Below are positions 48,001-61,200 of a stretch of DNA of 64,000 nt, piece by piece. Source of the DNA: Lineus longissimus. Its lineage: Eukaryota > Nemertea > Pilidiophora > Heteronemertea > Lineidae. The position numbers were made by a program, and so were the translations under genes. The stretch lies in NCBI RefSeq assembly GCF_910592395.1, contig NC_088308.1, forward strand, positions 23,513,501 to 23,577,500, written 5' to 3'. The notes below the pieces were generated by a model, which saw only the letters and a program-made list of their open reading frames with translations, did no database searches and was not told where the DNA came from. Within the stretch, counting starts at the first letter, position 1. Every line of letters begins with the position of its first letter.

Positions 48001-51000
48001 CTTGGAAATTCGAGCACGTCACTTAGACTACAATTGTCACAAGTAAGATTGATCAAACCTGTGAAACGTTTCCTCAAAAAAAGTGGCTCGTCTAGTGAAG
48101 AATTTACCCTATAATTCCCGTATGACAATGTACGATTATTTCCCGAATTGGTAAAAAGTTTTACAAGAAACGGGGGCTGGATGATTATCATTGCTCCAAC
48201 CAACATGACACAAGTCAAGCAGATATCTAGCACTCCAAATCTTTCCTTCAACACACACCAGGCGAACGCACCGACGAAAATGGGCTCCGAAAAGTAAACG
48301 GCGCAGCAGGCACCGTAATCCATATTAACTGCTGAGAGGAAATATCCGGTAGTCGCTATACTTATGCCAGCACACGATGCCCAGAAAACTCCCTGGTTGA
48401 GGAAGAATGGGTGTCGTCCCCTCATGATGAAAGGAATGGCTACCAGTGCTGTGAACGCTGATCTGTAGACGAGGCAGTCAAATACTGAGAGATCTGATTT
48501 GACGACATTTACTGCAATGCCTTGAATGGAAAACATCAGACCCGTAATACATCCCATGATGAGGCCGATGGCACGCTTCCAAGTGCATGCTTCGGCGATA
48601 TCTTTGGGTGTTGTCATCTTAATCCAATGGGGTAGGGCGAATCACTCCTTTACCTCAAGTGCTGTATGTACCAACCAGTTGCTGCTCCGAGCGACGACTG
48701 TCAGTGCCAGTCAAGCATTTGACAAGAGAATATCTGGGTAAATGTAGAGCTGATGCAATCAAGCTACTAATTTGAAAGACAGCTGTTTGTTAGTTAATGC
48801 AGAACGGAGAGCTTGACACATAGAGTTTGCCTAATGTATCTGCAATCAATTCAAATCAATCATGTCACAGTCATAACCTGTTGGTTACGCTGGGCGCCAG
48901 CAAAACAGTTAGCATAACAATTAGCAGAACCATCTGTTGCGGGCTGTAAGTATTTCATGGCAACCGATGCAACCAGAAGGAAATGCCTAAGGTCAACCCT
49001 TAAACTATAGACTTCTTTACATGTACATTAGATCCGTGCTTTTATCATACGCTAATCGCATTTAGGCTTCATCTACGTTCTGGAGATAGCTATTCCGAAG
49101 AAGACACCTAGCTTTGTAATTATGTAACTATGTTGGTGTGATCGGCGCTAGTAGTGATGTCTGCAGTTCTGTTTGCAATAGGGGAGATGATGTTCTAGAA
49201 GAACGAATATTCACAAGTGCCATAGGAGGAGAACGAAATAGATGGTGGCTGTGTCAGTGCACTGTATGATATATACTACATGTAATTGTTGAGTACAGGA
49301 TCACGTTGATGCTGTAACAGAAAGAGAACATTCATTCCCGATATTAAGACTTCTATTTATGGCTTTCCTTGCAATAATCTAGACATATGAAATAGAAATT
49401 GGTAGAAGATCATTCATACCTTTGTTTTCTTTGTGTAAGCGTCTGCCTCGTAGATGTCTCGCGTGAGCCCGAAATCAGAGATCTTGACTTTTTTACCCTT
49501 GGCAACCAAAACATTTCTCGCAGCTAGATCGCGATGGACGAGCTGAAAACCAAACGGGCTGACAATTATTTTAAATAATAGCTTAAATAGTTCAAAAACG
49601 CCTTCTAATCATTTTTGATACATCATGCAACTTGCAAAATGTGTGTTAGGTTCATCACAATTATTTTTCGTGTCCCTCGCCTCAGTTAATTATACCGAAT
49701 GGTGACACCAACCTTCATCGACGCGAGATATTCCATTCCTTTTGCAATCTGCCATGCAAACGATATCAGGTCCCTGGCGGAAATGACGTCATCACTTTCC
49801 GGATCACTGGGCATTGAGCTATCGATTGGTGTTTCGTACTCATCGTCGCTTGAAGGTTCCCCACGTGTTCGAACTGGTCCCAGATATAGGGCCTCCACAT
49901 GTCGTTTCTGCCGGAGATAATTCTTCAGGGAGCCATGCTCGCAGTGCTCAACAATCAAATAAAACGGACCTTTCAAAGACAATGATAAATTTTATAAAAA
50001 TACGCTTAGAGATGTCATCTGGTTTGGAAAAAAAGTAGCAGATAAGTTGTTCGAATTAGAGTCTTCCAATATACTGAGTGGTTAATTGACCAATTAGTGA
50101 GTTTGCGACCTACCACTTTTTGTGCACGCTCCCAGCAATCTGATGACATTAGGATGGGAGACATCCTTCAGGAGGTTGAATTCGGAGAGGAGGTCCCGAA
50201 GCTCCGAAACGGATGCACAATCTGAAAGATTACCGACGTGACAATATAATATGATCAATGAAAGTTCAGGGAAAAAGTGCTTGGCAGGGCACTATTCGAA
50301 TGTCAGCAGTCGGAGCAAACTTAATCCCATATTCTGTGCTGGTGTGGTCTCTCTTCTGACTGACCCTTTAATTCTGAAGAAGTCAGATAGAGGCTCCCTA
50401 CTCGTGCGTCATACCTATGCTGATCCGTTTTGACTTGTATCAGCTCTCTATATTGCCTGTGACGGAAAAACCTTGGTAGTTCAGAAGTTACGATAGGTTT
50501 TCATAAATTTCCGTTTCTAATCTTCCAAAACTACTAAAGAAGCCCAAGTTGGGTGTTCATGTACTATGTGCAGTATAGCTCTAAACTTGGAGCACTCTGA
50601 AAAAAGCAGAGCAAGTAGGATAGACTGTGATCGCAACTTACTTTTCAGCATCTTGATGGCAACAGTGGTTTCCTTATCGCAACCATTGATGGGTGGAACC
50701 TTTGCCTGCAGAACCCTTCCAAACTCGCCCTCCCCTAAAACCTTCTCCAGTGTGATGTGCTTTCTTGGGTACTCCCATTTATCATCGACCTGAAATACGC
50801 ATAAGGAATTGGTGATAGTGTTGTTGAAGGCTTGGGATTCTTATACTTTCCGAAAATTTTTAACGAACAAGGAGGCAATCAAATAAACATAAAGGCATCG
50901 TTTCGATCGTCTTGCATAAATATCCTCTCTTTTGGTTATCGGCAACGAACTTTGTGAGGGCTGTCGACAGCGTCTACTCTATCGAACGTTTACCTTCGCC

Positions 51001-54000
51001 AATGTATTGGCAGTGCTAACGCTGCATGTTCTGTGATCTGGGAAAAACGATGCCCCTTTTCTGCTGTAGTTCGTGAGTATACGAGTACTGTACTTACTGG
51101 CACAGCCTGACCAACGATTCGAGGCGACCACTCAATGGAATGACCAGAGATGGCCATGGATTGTCTTCGTTCGTTTCCGTCGACGTAATCCGAGGGAATA
51201 GCGTTTAGAGACACCACGCTGTTCACGTGTTTCATATCATCAGACTTTCTTGCTCCTCTGATGTAAAACCTTAAGCAAAAGAAATTGAGTGCTGATTATT
51301 TCAGCTCAAAAGGCATCCCAATGAACCAAAAGAACAATACCATCTGTAAGAGATGCTTTATCACAGCTTATAAGGTTTGATAGACTCCTGGTGAATCGAC
51401 GATTTGAGTCTACCAATGATAGTGTACCGCTTGTCTTTGACGTGTATTGTACGAATGGAGGTACAGCTTACCGATAAATGATGAATCCGACCATAGCAAG
51501 GATAGCAGCCGAGCTGACAGACAGCCCAATGATCAGACGACACACGTGGTCACAAGCGTTGGCATTCACTTTCACAACATCATCACCTATGAACGTAATA
51601 TTTAAGAATTTATTACTGCGGGCGAGGGATCTCATGGACCTTGGAAGGTTTCCGACGGAATCTCACTGATCGATAAGTCTCTAACTGGATACGTACATGT
51701 ATAGATCTTACAAATTTAAAGAGATTTAAAGAAACCAAAACAGGAAACATGGCTTGAGCTGGAAACGTTTTTACCTTGTAGCTGGGCAAGCCTCGTGTGC
51801 GCATCCTTGCTCTTAGGCGTGGTGGCCCCACCAGGCTTTCCCTCCAAAGGACTGGGTGTTGTCGCTCCACCTACTGAATGATTAGTGGATATATTTGGGT
51901 TTATATCACAGTTGCAGTTGCTGCCAACCTTACCACACCAGACTGTGGTGGCCATGGATATACCCTGCTTCTCTCCGTATCGTTGGGATAGTGCACATCC
52001 TGTGGGCGTTTCCTCTGAATCACAATAGTGAAAAAGTATATAAGTCTGATTTTCATTTTTGACAAAGAATGATCTGTATCATTATGATTGTAATAAAGGA
52101 TACAAATTCATGAAACAATTTATCAAAACCAATGATGCTACATGTATTGATGTCCAGATGATTGTTCAGAAATAGCAAGCGTCACACAAGGTCACAGCTG
52201 CGGATCAAAACTTACTCGTACAGTCCTGTGGGCAGATATGGCGAATGCTTTCTAGTTCATCACATATTCCATCAGGGCAATACTCGAGGTCGGGGGAACA
52301 GGTGGCGTAGTGACTGCTCCGCCTCATGCCTTGACTCTCCCTCATCGTACACGTCCCATTCGGGGCACCATAGCCACACGACTTAATGCAGTCACTTTTC
52401 TCATAGCTCTCCGCGCACCACGTATCTGGAAAAGAAGAATTTGATCAAAGAAAGTATTGAAGCTATCATTTAAGATGTTATCGTTTACCAACGTTACCTG
52501 TTAACTTCAGTGCTCGTTCGTACTCTTGCTGGTGAAATCTTGAGGACAAAGTCATTGGTCACCACCATAAGGTGAACAGTTGTATTACTTACTGCAAGTT
52601 CCCTTTCCCTTTCCAATTGCGCCTTGGAGAATTATTGTAACGTTCACAAGCGACGTCCTGTTGCACCTGGCATCAAACACGGACACCTCAATGCTGGTCC
52701 TGTTCTTCTTGAACGACCGGAAGTCATCGGAATCCACGAACAAAATACCCTTTTTGGGAGTGATACCAAAGCCACCCTTCAGGTGCGCCTCTTTGGTGAT
52801 TCTGAACGTCAGGTTTTGGTAGGCGAGATCTGACGCCGAGACGATGGGAAGTGTCAACTGTTTTGGGAGGGAGACATAGAACGAGTTATTTCTGTGTATA
52901 CGCATACATGTACGTACACCTGTCATTCTTTTATGTCAAATTCTTTCATGTGAAATGTCAAATTCTTTCATGCAATTTTTTAAATGACCTTCGATCGATG
53001 GTGGGTAAAAGCAATTTTTCATAATCAAGATGGACAGGAGTCAGCATAAGGGGAGGCCATCGTTGATTGAACTTGCAGGTTGAATGTCAGTGGTAATACT
53101 TTGGCTACTATCAGTAAATCATGATTAGCACGTTGACCTTTATCTTTAGCTTGACAAGGCTTACCCTGGTGAATTTCCCAGCTCTTCTCGACAGAATGGC
53201 GGCAGACCTGTTACCTATTACAATGCACTTGTCGTCTGCAGCTGATTTGACAGTCGGTAGAGGGGGTAGTTCTATTGTGACGTCATAGACAGCCTGTGAG
53301 GAGGCATTTACCGTAGGCAGCATGGTAGTATCATTGAACAACAATCTGAATGTATAGGACTGCTGTGGAATATCGTCCACTCCAGTGTGCTTCACCACTT
53401 GAAATGAAAAAAATGTAAAGCCTTTCCTGAATCTGTTTTTTTTCAAAGAAAATTGAAAATTGAATACATATTTAAGCTACAAAAGACTATGATGATAACA
53501 GGGAGACACTTACTCGCGTTGACCAAGCTTTTTCCCATTGATAGTTTCATGATGGATACCTTGTCAACAACAAGGTTCCCCAGGGGATCATCCACCTTGA
53601 CGTCATAAGTTCCCTCCTGAACGTCATCGTTGTCCGTCACGACAAGTTCTACACCGCGAAGGAATCTATCACGGGACTGCAAAATAATCACATAACATTG
53701 ATGTGTTTCGTCGTAGTAGCGAGACCCAGTGGAATGTGGAATCATATTGGTCAGTGATAAGAAGTTGTTTTCAAAATTGACTATAATGAAATACACTTTC
53801 ATCGTAGTTCATTGTTGCAGTCAACATTGATGTTATCTTCCACTGAGATATTGCCAAATACATGGGAAGATAGTTTTGTCTTGCGTTCCCATGCAATTTC
53901 ACGGACGTCTAAATATCTATACACGTGTATAGACGTCCGTGTTAATTTAAAGATGAATTTGATTTCATCAAGCTGTAACTGTAGGCTACTCACCATTGTC

Positions 54001-57000
54001 TTCAGTCTCTTCGTTTTGGCCTGCGTGGCCGGGCTTTTAAAGGTGAGTATCATCGGCCCATTGTCATTCACATCAAGAACACTGAACTTGAGAGTCATGC
54101 TGTAATCCTGGATCTTTTCACCTTCGTACAAGTGGCAGAGGAGCACGACAACAAACTTGCTGCCGTAGCTGATATCTCGGTCAAGACTTCCGTTTATCTC
54201 CATTTCTGATGACGCATTGTCTACTGTGATGAAGGGCAAACTGGTTGCTTTGCTTCCCCCCGAGCTGTAGTATACTGCAAAGGAAATCAGGGTTCAGTCG
54301 AATGTAAATGTGCCTTTACCTGTGTAAAGTGCCAATGTGCCTATATCGGACCACCAGAGGCGGATACATCGTACAACTTGTGGTGCAATGTGCACTGCAT
54401 TATACCCAACAATTTACTAACATACGTTTAGAACCTACCTTTCTTTACTTCATACTTGGACGTAAGATGCTGACAGCGATTCTCGAGCACCATTGATCGC
54501 AGCCGCACAAATCTTGAGATGGATCCATTCTCTTGTAGCATCAGGTCTGTTGGTGTCTCACTGAAGCAGTACCGCCGGTCCGTCTCATGCCCTGCGCAGC
54601 CTGCAGTCTGCCTCCCTGGGACAGACGGCTTGGCAACGAAGATACCAACATCGGCTGATGCGGTCCTTCGGCGGTGTGCGGCAGACTCTGATGCAAGGGA
54701 TGCTGACACTTTCAGAGAGAACTCCGTGTAGTTCCCTGCAGAAGAGAAATGTTTATAGGTTAAGGCTTAACAGATGAAATGTAGAGAAGAGTGAAAGCAA
54801 AATTTGGAACCAATATTGCCATTTATTCAGCGCAGATTCAGGGTTTCTCTGGAGACGTTGCAAGCACATTTTGGCATTGCTTCTTCTTCTTCTCTCTCTT
54901 CTTCAGCGTTCGCCTCAGTCCAGGCGGCAAACCTTAGGGTAGCAAAACCGTGCTGACAATACTACACCGAAATTGACGGTGGATTCAAATCAGATTTGCC
55001 AGTTTGGGTGTTTTGGTTGATTCTCATACCTATTATATTATATTTTTATATCTTGTCTAATAACGCTTTCGGAAAGGCTGTAAAAACAGGCAGGAAACAG
55101 CAAAATTTGTTTGGAGTAAAAAGAAAATATCAACAGCATTTTGCCTAATTACGCGATAGGAATAGTTGTAATAACAGCGCCGCGGGTCCTTTGCTGAGGT
55201 CTATTTACTGGCATGAATGAGAGAGCTCATCTCGATAATTCTGCTCGGAAGTCCCCGGAGAGAGCTGTTGAGTAGAATTGTTCATTCATTTAAAACTCCC
55301 CTTCAACGATCTAGAACAAAATGGTTCCAGCCTCATTTAGGTCGTGGGTAACTCCTAAGCTCTTTGACCTTCGTTGTCCACAGCAATCGTTATTGTTAGC
55401 TAAACCGTCATATCCATGTATGATCCTGAAATTTCTTGTGCGTCTGTCGGAATAGTGCTATCAAATCAAAGTCTCTGTACATGTATACTAAATGTTACAG
55501 CCATCGAATTCTAGGCACAAACGTACAGTCGAGTTGGGAACGCCTCTATATACATGAACTCTGTATTTCACGCAGTGTCAGTTTGTTGCTGCCAGCACTG
55601 CTTCGTCTAAAAAAATCTATAAGATCTCAACAAATCCCTTGAATTCAAATAAGTCATGTCAATTTCACTCCCTGCAACACAAACATCAAGAAAGCTATCA
55701 AGACATCACCGCGACAAAAATGTCTCTAAGAAATAAATAATAAATTGTCTTGTAACGTGGTGTCCCTATGATGCTGCTAATGGCTCACTCCATTACGTTA
55801 GTCATCAGTTATCGAGGTTGACACTGCAGGCAAGATAACAGATTATAACCTCTGATTAGAACAAATATTAATCTATTACGGATTAGGGGTAGTTTCTGGT
55901 TGTAGGGTCGCCTGTCTTGGGACCGGTAAAGGATTCTGTGCGTCCACTTGGGAAGGGTGAGTGGAGTGATGAATTGGTCTTGGATCGATTGTAGTAAGAC
56001 AGTGGGCGATTGTTATCGTAGTATGTTCGATCATACTTAATGTTGATGCCGTGCCATTTATTATGATGATCGCGGGAGAGACAGGATAGTTAGGAGATTG
56101 TTTGAGGGAATGGTTAATACGGCGGAATGCTTTGTTGGTGTCCGCGGATGTTGGCATTGTATTTGTATTTTACTCACCCAGGGAACATCCTGGCAAGATT
56201 CGGAGGAGGTTGTTGTCTGAGTTCTTATAAAGGATTCTAGAAGGATTCTTATGAGAAATCTATCAAAAATTGGGTTCAAGATATTATAAGATTCTGGCTT
56301 GAAGTCTAGCTTAGATTTTTTGGCTCATTTTCATGATTCTAACGAGAAAAGACTGGCTCCTGTTTACATGCGATTGTGGCTCGTTGGTCGGGGACCAGTT
56401 GAACTGAACCGGATCTTGTATAGAACATATAATACGCCGATGTTCTGAATTTGAAGATGGATGGTCGACGCTGTTAGAGAAATTTTATTGAATGAGGGGG
56501 ACGCATGGCGTAAAATCGAGCCGACGGTCAACTTCCGCTGGACATAACATGGCTTTCCCATTCCATCGTACGGCGTAATGGTGACATTAACTTGTTAACA
56601 TGGTGCTTCCCGTGTAAACCTACAAACCATGAAGTCAACCTCTATAAACATAGTTTGAACTAGGGGCCATTACCAGTGGCTGTATAAACACGGGCTTACC
56701 GTCCCGGGGAAGCTATACATCATATCTCATCCGATGTTGACTAATGACTGGGAAAGATCGTCTCGCGGGAAACCGGAACCCTTACTTAGGTCCAAACATC
56801 CAATTGAAAGAACCATTACTCTAGACTCAATTCCAACTTCTGTTGATGCTGTTTGAGTGTACATTACATATACATCGCCTCTGGTGTGTACAATTAATTA
56901 CAGTAAACCTCAGTTGAAATCATTTCAGCAGAGTTCGAAGAGAAATGCAGGAATTGGTCATTATCTTGTATGAGCTTGTGGTAATGAAGGAAAACTAAAT

Positions 57001-58128
57001 TGTAATGTACAAGATGTTTTGGTCTTGGTTGATGAGAATTGGCCGCAGGATGGGTACCGCATACTTGGTTATGGAGTTTGATTTGATGAAGTAGTTAGGA
57101 AGAAATTGATGACGTCCTTCCTATACTTCGGACATCCGACTATTGTAACCGCAATGGTAGACTCTTTTACAGTTGATGGACGTAGCGAAGTTGGCAAGGA
57201 AGTAACTCAATGTTTTTTTCCGAACAAATATTATCTAACTCTGATAAATAGATAAAACGTTTTGTGTTGTTTTTAACGGTAATTGGTCGACTTGAAACGG
57301 GATTGATAAGATGAACTCTACCGGAAAGAAAGGGCGACATTTACTGATACTTACTAAGAGGACGCTTTGGGGGTATTTCTGAAAAAAGCAAAATTGAAGT
57401 TGACGAAATAAAAAAATTAGGGGGTAATCTTTACTCAATATTTTTTCTTTTAAGAAACCCTCCATCTTGCTTCCAACGATTAAGTTACAAGAAGAGTGAG
57501 AATGTTTTCTATGCTATGTTGATATTTTTGATGATACAATAGTATTGTAGGAACGATGATGAGAACCAACATGACGGTGATATTTCTGGTAATGATGAAT
57601 ATGACTGGTATCGGTGATTCTAATGATGATAGTGATCATGATTATGAAAATATGTGTAAGAAGATGAAAATATCCATATCGTGAGCTATACTGGGTAGCA
57701 GTTTCTTCAAAATGAGTGAAAATACAAATTAAAAGAAACTACCGTAGTTTTACGAGACAACAATGATTTCATGAACATTTCTTCCCTCGCTAGTGAGTGC
57801 AAGTAACAATGAAATATCAACCAGCAATTTGCTTGACCCACCTTTGTTCATTTCTTACCTTTAAGATCTGAAATAGTAGATATCGGTCTCCTTAAGTACA
57901 CAATCCCAGTATTTGCTTGGATTCCAAATATCGGATCATCTGGGTCATTTTTATAAATCCTTTGTTGCACACCCCGAGGAGATGCTGTACTATCCAAAGC
58001 GTACACAACTCCTCCACTCTCGTTGTATTCGGGTAAACCGAAAATCTTAAGTAACTCGGTGCCCCTTTTGAGATCTGAAGATATGGTGATTGAATAGTTC
58101 TTCTGAGGGAAGTATATGGCTGTTATAG
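45097..58128 (-). CDS. RET: Receptor tyrosine kinase RET, signal-peptide exon missing
   Basis: Twenty exons in phase, 1,184 residues: 57859-58128, 54439-54735, 53994-54274, 53514-53676, 53165-53397, 52593-52857, 52216-52425, 51775-52014, 51472-51586, 51098-51269, 50642-50789, 50114-50221, 49713-49969, 49420-49542, 47273-47343, 46885-46925, 46489-46585, 46108-46207, 45583-45676, 45097-45368. In order: cadherin-like domains ([19 protein letters not shown]), cysteine-rich domain ([25 protein letters not shown]), one membrane span ([20 protein letters not shown]), juxtamembrane, then a kinase with [28 protein letters not shown], activation-loop tyrosines in DIYEADAY, and [12 protein letters not shown]. 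The first exon needs one preceding nucleotide, as human exon 2 does. Known: RET signals for GDNF-family ligands through GFR-alpha co-receptors. Odd: VWSCG where most have VWSFG. Confidence 0.96.
47413..47418 (-). terminator. Candidate polyadenylation signal of the nested SLC35G gene
   Basis: AATAAA on the minus strand about 84 nt after the SLC35G stop and ~70 nt before the next RET exon (47343). If used it could also truncate RET transcripts inside the kinase domain. Confidence 0.4.
47502..48617 (-). CDS. SLC35G-type EamA/DMT transporter, intronless, nested in RET
   Basis: A 371-codon uninterrupted frame from ATG 48617. Ten predicted membrane helices in two EamA halves: five in residues ~13-150 ([52 protein letters not shown]), a ~65-residue loop with several NxS/T sites (NRT, NLT, NCS, NET), and five in residues ~215-360 ([50 protein letters not shown]). 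Known: SLC35G members are drug/metabolite-superfamily proteins of poorly defined substrate; SLC35G1 has been linked to ER calcium handling and citrate. It sits wholly inside the RET intron between 47343 and 49420, on the RET strand. Lack of introns suggests, but does not prove, a retrocopy origin. The exact paralogue is not resolved. Confidence 0.88.
   Translation of the reverse strand: MTTPKDIAEACTWKRAIGLIMGCITGLMFSIQGIAVNVVKSDLSVFDCLVYRSAFTALVAIPFIMRGRHPFFLNQGVFWASCAGISIATTGYFLSAVNMDYGACCAVYFSEPIFVGAFAWCVLKERFGVLDICLTCVMLVGAMIIIQPPFLVKLFTNSGNNRTLSYGNYRVNSSLDEPLFLRKRFTGLINLTCDNCSLSDVLEFPRNETGTSISASPHIPRVIAALLSIIMAVICSFALVLLRKTKNYNVSTNLFQTWSIAFVISVILNSAFRSWHFPSDFRPWLLLFFCFMVTGVIGEWASVIGLQRGSAVTVSIGRTTEVIFAYILEIAILGETPDYVSAIGAVIVVVSAVLFGIKEMVFEGKGYRQVP
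53901..53940. repeat. Nested palindrome in a RET intron
   Basis: ACGGACGTCTA (53901-53911) is matched by TAGACGTCCGT (53930-53940), and between them TCTATACACGTGTATAGA (53916-53933) is a perfect 18-bp palindrome sharing bases with the right arm. Two alternative hairpins can form. Not in an exon. Confidence 0.8.
54736..57858 (-). other. Long RET intron between the first two cadherin-coding exons
   Basis: 3.1 kb without a supported exon. Includes a pyrimidine run TTCTTCTTCTTCTCTCTCTT near 54885. Minus-strand frames at 55876-56157 and 57235-57465 show no RET similarity and no splice context. Confidence 0.6.
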
Positions 58129-58158
58129 CTGCAAAGAGACAAGAAGGTGCATGTGGAA

Positions 58159-58212
58159 CCCCGGTAACACGACCACTCATTGGACCGAGGTTGAATGGTC
58201 ACGTTACCGGGG
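58159..58212. repeat. Short foldback (inverted repeat) element
   Basis: Arms 58159-58179 and 58192-58212 pair at 18 of 21 positions (CCCCGGTAACACGACCACTC against GAATGGTCACGTTACCGGGG) around a 12-nt loop. It lies about 30 bp upstream of the first visible RET exon. It looks like a small dispersed foldback element of the kind common in invertebrate genomes; family not assigned. Confidence 0.6.
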
Positions 58213-61200
58213 TGGTCGCGTTAGTGAAGCTGAAAATCCGGGGACAAAATGCATCATTAGGTTTTCCAGCCAAAATTGTTGAACTCATTCACAAGTTCAA
58301 AATTCTGAAAAATTTTGACAGCCAAAATTTTTTGGGGCCAATGATGTTTCTTCATTTTGAACAGAAAAAAATCAGGTGAAAAAAATATTTGGACTATTTG
58401 GTACGATTCCTCTGATATTATCTATAATTGACGGTATTTTTATTTTTCTTGATTACTCATAGTTGACAGACTGCCTATACGTGTATGAGCTATTTTAGAC
58501 CCAAAGAACTGAACGAATCCCTAATAAGCCAACGCAATGCCAAGCTATTCTTATACAGACATGTTCACACCGTAAAAGGTTTTTTATCTCGCCACTAAAA
58601 ATATTTACAATCACTTCATACGGCGGCTAATGCAGTATTCTACACCATTATCGGGATTACTCTGGTCGCGGAGTCTGGAATGATGCATCACTGTACCTCG
58701 AGCTACAAAATGGACTATAAACAATCAAACGCCCTCAAATCTTGTGGCGATCGTTACATGGTATTCTTATCGACAATAGAGTAACTGTGGCCAATTAAGC
58801 CATCATAAATCGCTGCCTTCCTTGGATAAGTCGCCGGATTCCCGTCAATCGATGATAATGTGCTATTAGCTTGATGTACCGTTTAGGGCTGCTTTGTAAC
58901 GGATGACCTTATGACAAATGAGCCTGTTTGTTATGAAGAAGTGATGTACAATGCACCAAGACACCTGGGCCGTTTTCTTGTCCTATCGCATAGTGTGGTC
59001 ATTTTCGAAGAGATGCAACCGGTATCAAACAATATATTGTACAAATTAGCACTGAGAAGTGCCGATAATCTCGTAGCGCATGGCTCAGTTGTATATAGAA
59101 CGTGTAGAGTATCTTTATAAACTGTCACTCGCGCATTTAAGGGTGTATATCTGCACCGCTACAAGAAATCTCCGTATTATCATATATGTGATAAGTGCGG
59201 ACACGGTCAATTGAGAGTATCCCTCTTTAAGAGTTGTACTAATCGAACCCTGAGGTGTAGCCGCTCACCAACCTGGAGACTCTGGCTGTGATCTCACAAG
59301 CCTCAAACAAGCCACACACTGGGTCGTTGCGTGCATCCCGTTAGTGTGATTAACGCCTGATAGTCACTTTGATGATTTGCTGAACAATAAAACAATTGAT
59401 TGCATTTTTTTTCTCACTAAGACTTTTTTCAATGCTTGGTATTCAAAAAGCCAACAATTGATTGTTTAACAGCGTATTAAATCTCAGAATCATTGATGAT
59501 GCAAAAGCCAAGAATTGATTTAAACATGTTACATTCGTGTCCAGGGAAAGAGTGAATGGGTACTACCCAGTAGGGGTCTCCTGTAGCTATATCATGAAAA
59601 GGTACTCAAGCGGTACCGGTGGTGCAGTCTGTACACCATGCATTACTTGGAACTCCCCTGTCAGAATAATAGCTTTTCCCGTCTGGAGTAAACGGTTTCT
59701 TTCCCATCTTGCCATGATTACTAGAGGCATTGCGTTATAAGACTTTCAAACGGAGATGACCACAGAAGAACGCGACGCGGGCGGTTTGAGAAATCCACCT
59801 TGGATTCTGCAGCGATAATGCATGCAACGCTGAGATAATGAAATGTGTGATGGACTAATGAATGCTAAACGTGCAATCGATAATGACCAAGCCGCGAGGA
59901 ACAGGATTGTACCAAGTCCACATTTTGCAGATTGTATTATCGCCGCACGATTGCGTGCTAGCGATATACATAGACGTCTCTTTCTTCAATCTCACCTCTG
60001 TATCTTCAATCTGAGGTAACGCACTGTGTTATCTAGACCCTGAGCAAGTTCATATTGTACGTCGTGTTGGCCAAGAAATTTCCTTTTTCTAAAATTTACT
60101 CATGAGCGAACTCAGTCTTGAATTTGGTTTCGGTACCAAATGAATTGTCAGGTTAAGCATATTTTGTTGTGAAGAAAAGCCAGCCACGTGACATCTTTGA
60201 TGTAAAATTTGATATTTAATGTAAAATTAACTATTATTGCAACCAATCATATACATGTATAGAGTAAATCTAAAATAGAAGTACTAGTGCTCGATAACAA
60301 ATTTCAACTAAAAAGGGGAATCTTTAATGTAACTTGACATTGTCTCCGGTTTATTAAATGGTAGATCTGTGATGCTACCATAACCAAATCAATTTCAATA
60401 TCCTTTTTTTACAATGCGTGAACCCGGCCAATCCATCCACCATTGCTTTATGTGCTACCAAAGACTGTGGTGCTACTAATGTTACATTGCTCACGAACGC
60501 CATAACCTAACGGAACATACCAGTAAAGCTATGATAATATTTGGTAGCAATACAGCTTTAGTCCTGATATTGTCTCAAGCTATATCCTTGCCCATTTACC
60601 CTGTTTTATGACATGTTCCTTGCCCGGACGGAAAACATTTCCAGAACGATATCTCACCGTACGTTTACCTGCACACAAAATTACAATTACTTCGCGAAGA
60701 CGTTATTGTGTAACTGATGTTTTATTCCGATGGTTATTCAAAAAGTAATGTGGCGTGTTGTGTCAATAGAGATTGTGTATTTGGCAATTAAAATTAATGA
60801 AATGATTCTTCGATGAATTGGCTTTGTAAATTTCAATGAAAATATATCATTTCTTTGATAACTCAAAGCACGTTAGCATTCCAGACCTTGGCCAAGCGAT
60901 GGAGTTGAGTGTGATGCAAAGACAAATCAGTGATATTTCAGACCAAGCTGCGATTTTAGAATCCTTGATTATTTGGCCATGGAAATGGTCTCTTTTCGAT
61001 GATAAGGTTGATTGCACCAACCCTTGATCTGCGGTACAGGTACAAACATAATGTTGAGTTTAGAGAAGAGCGTCAACTTCGACGCAAACAGTATGAGCAA
61101 TGAGACATGTAGCCTTAGTGTCAAGACTACATAAAACAAGCAAAAAGAGCTTAGACCACTACAGTAAATCAAGTCTTCGACCTTGATTTATTTCTGTAGC

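Noticed and set aside
60969-61172. Missing RET signal-peptide exon on the minus strand
   Set aside because: Hydrophobic, but too long and lacking a GT donor in the required phase after the hydrophobic core.
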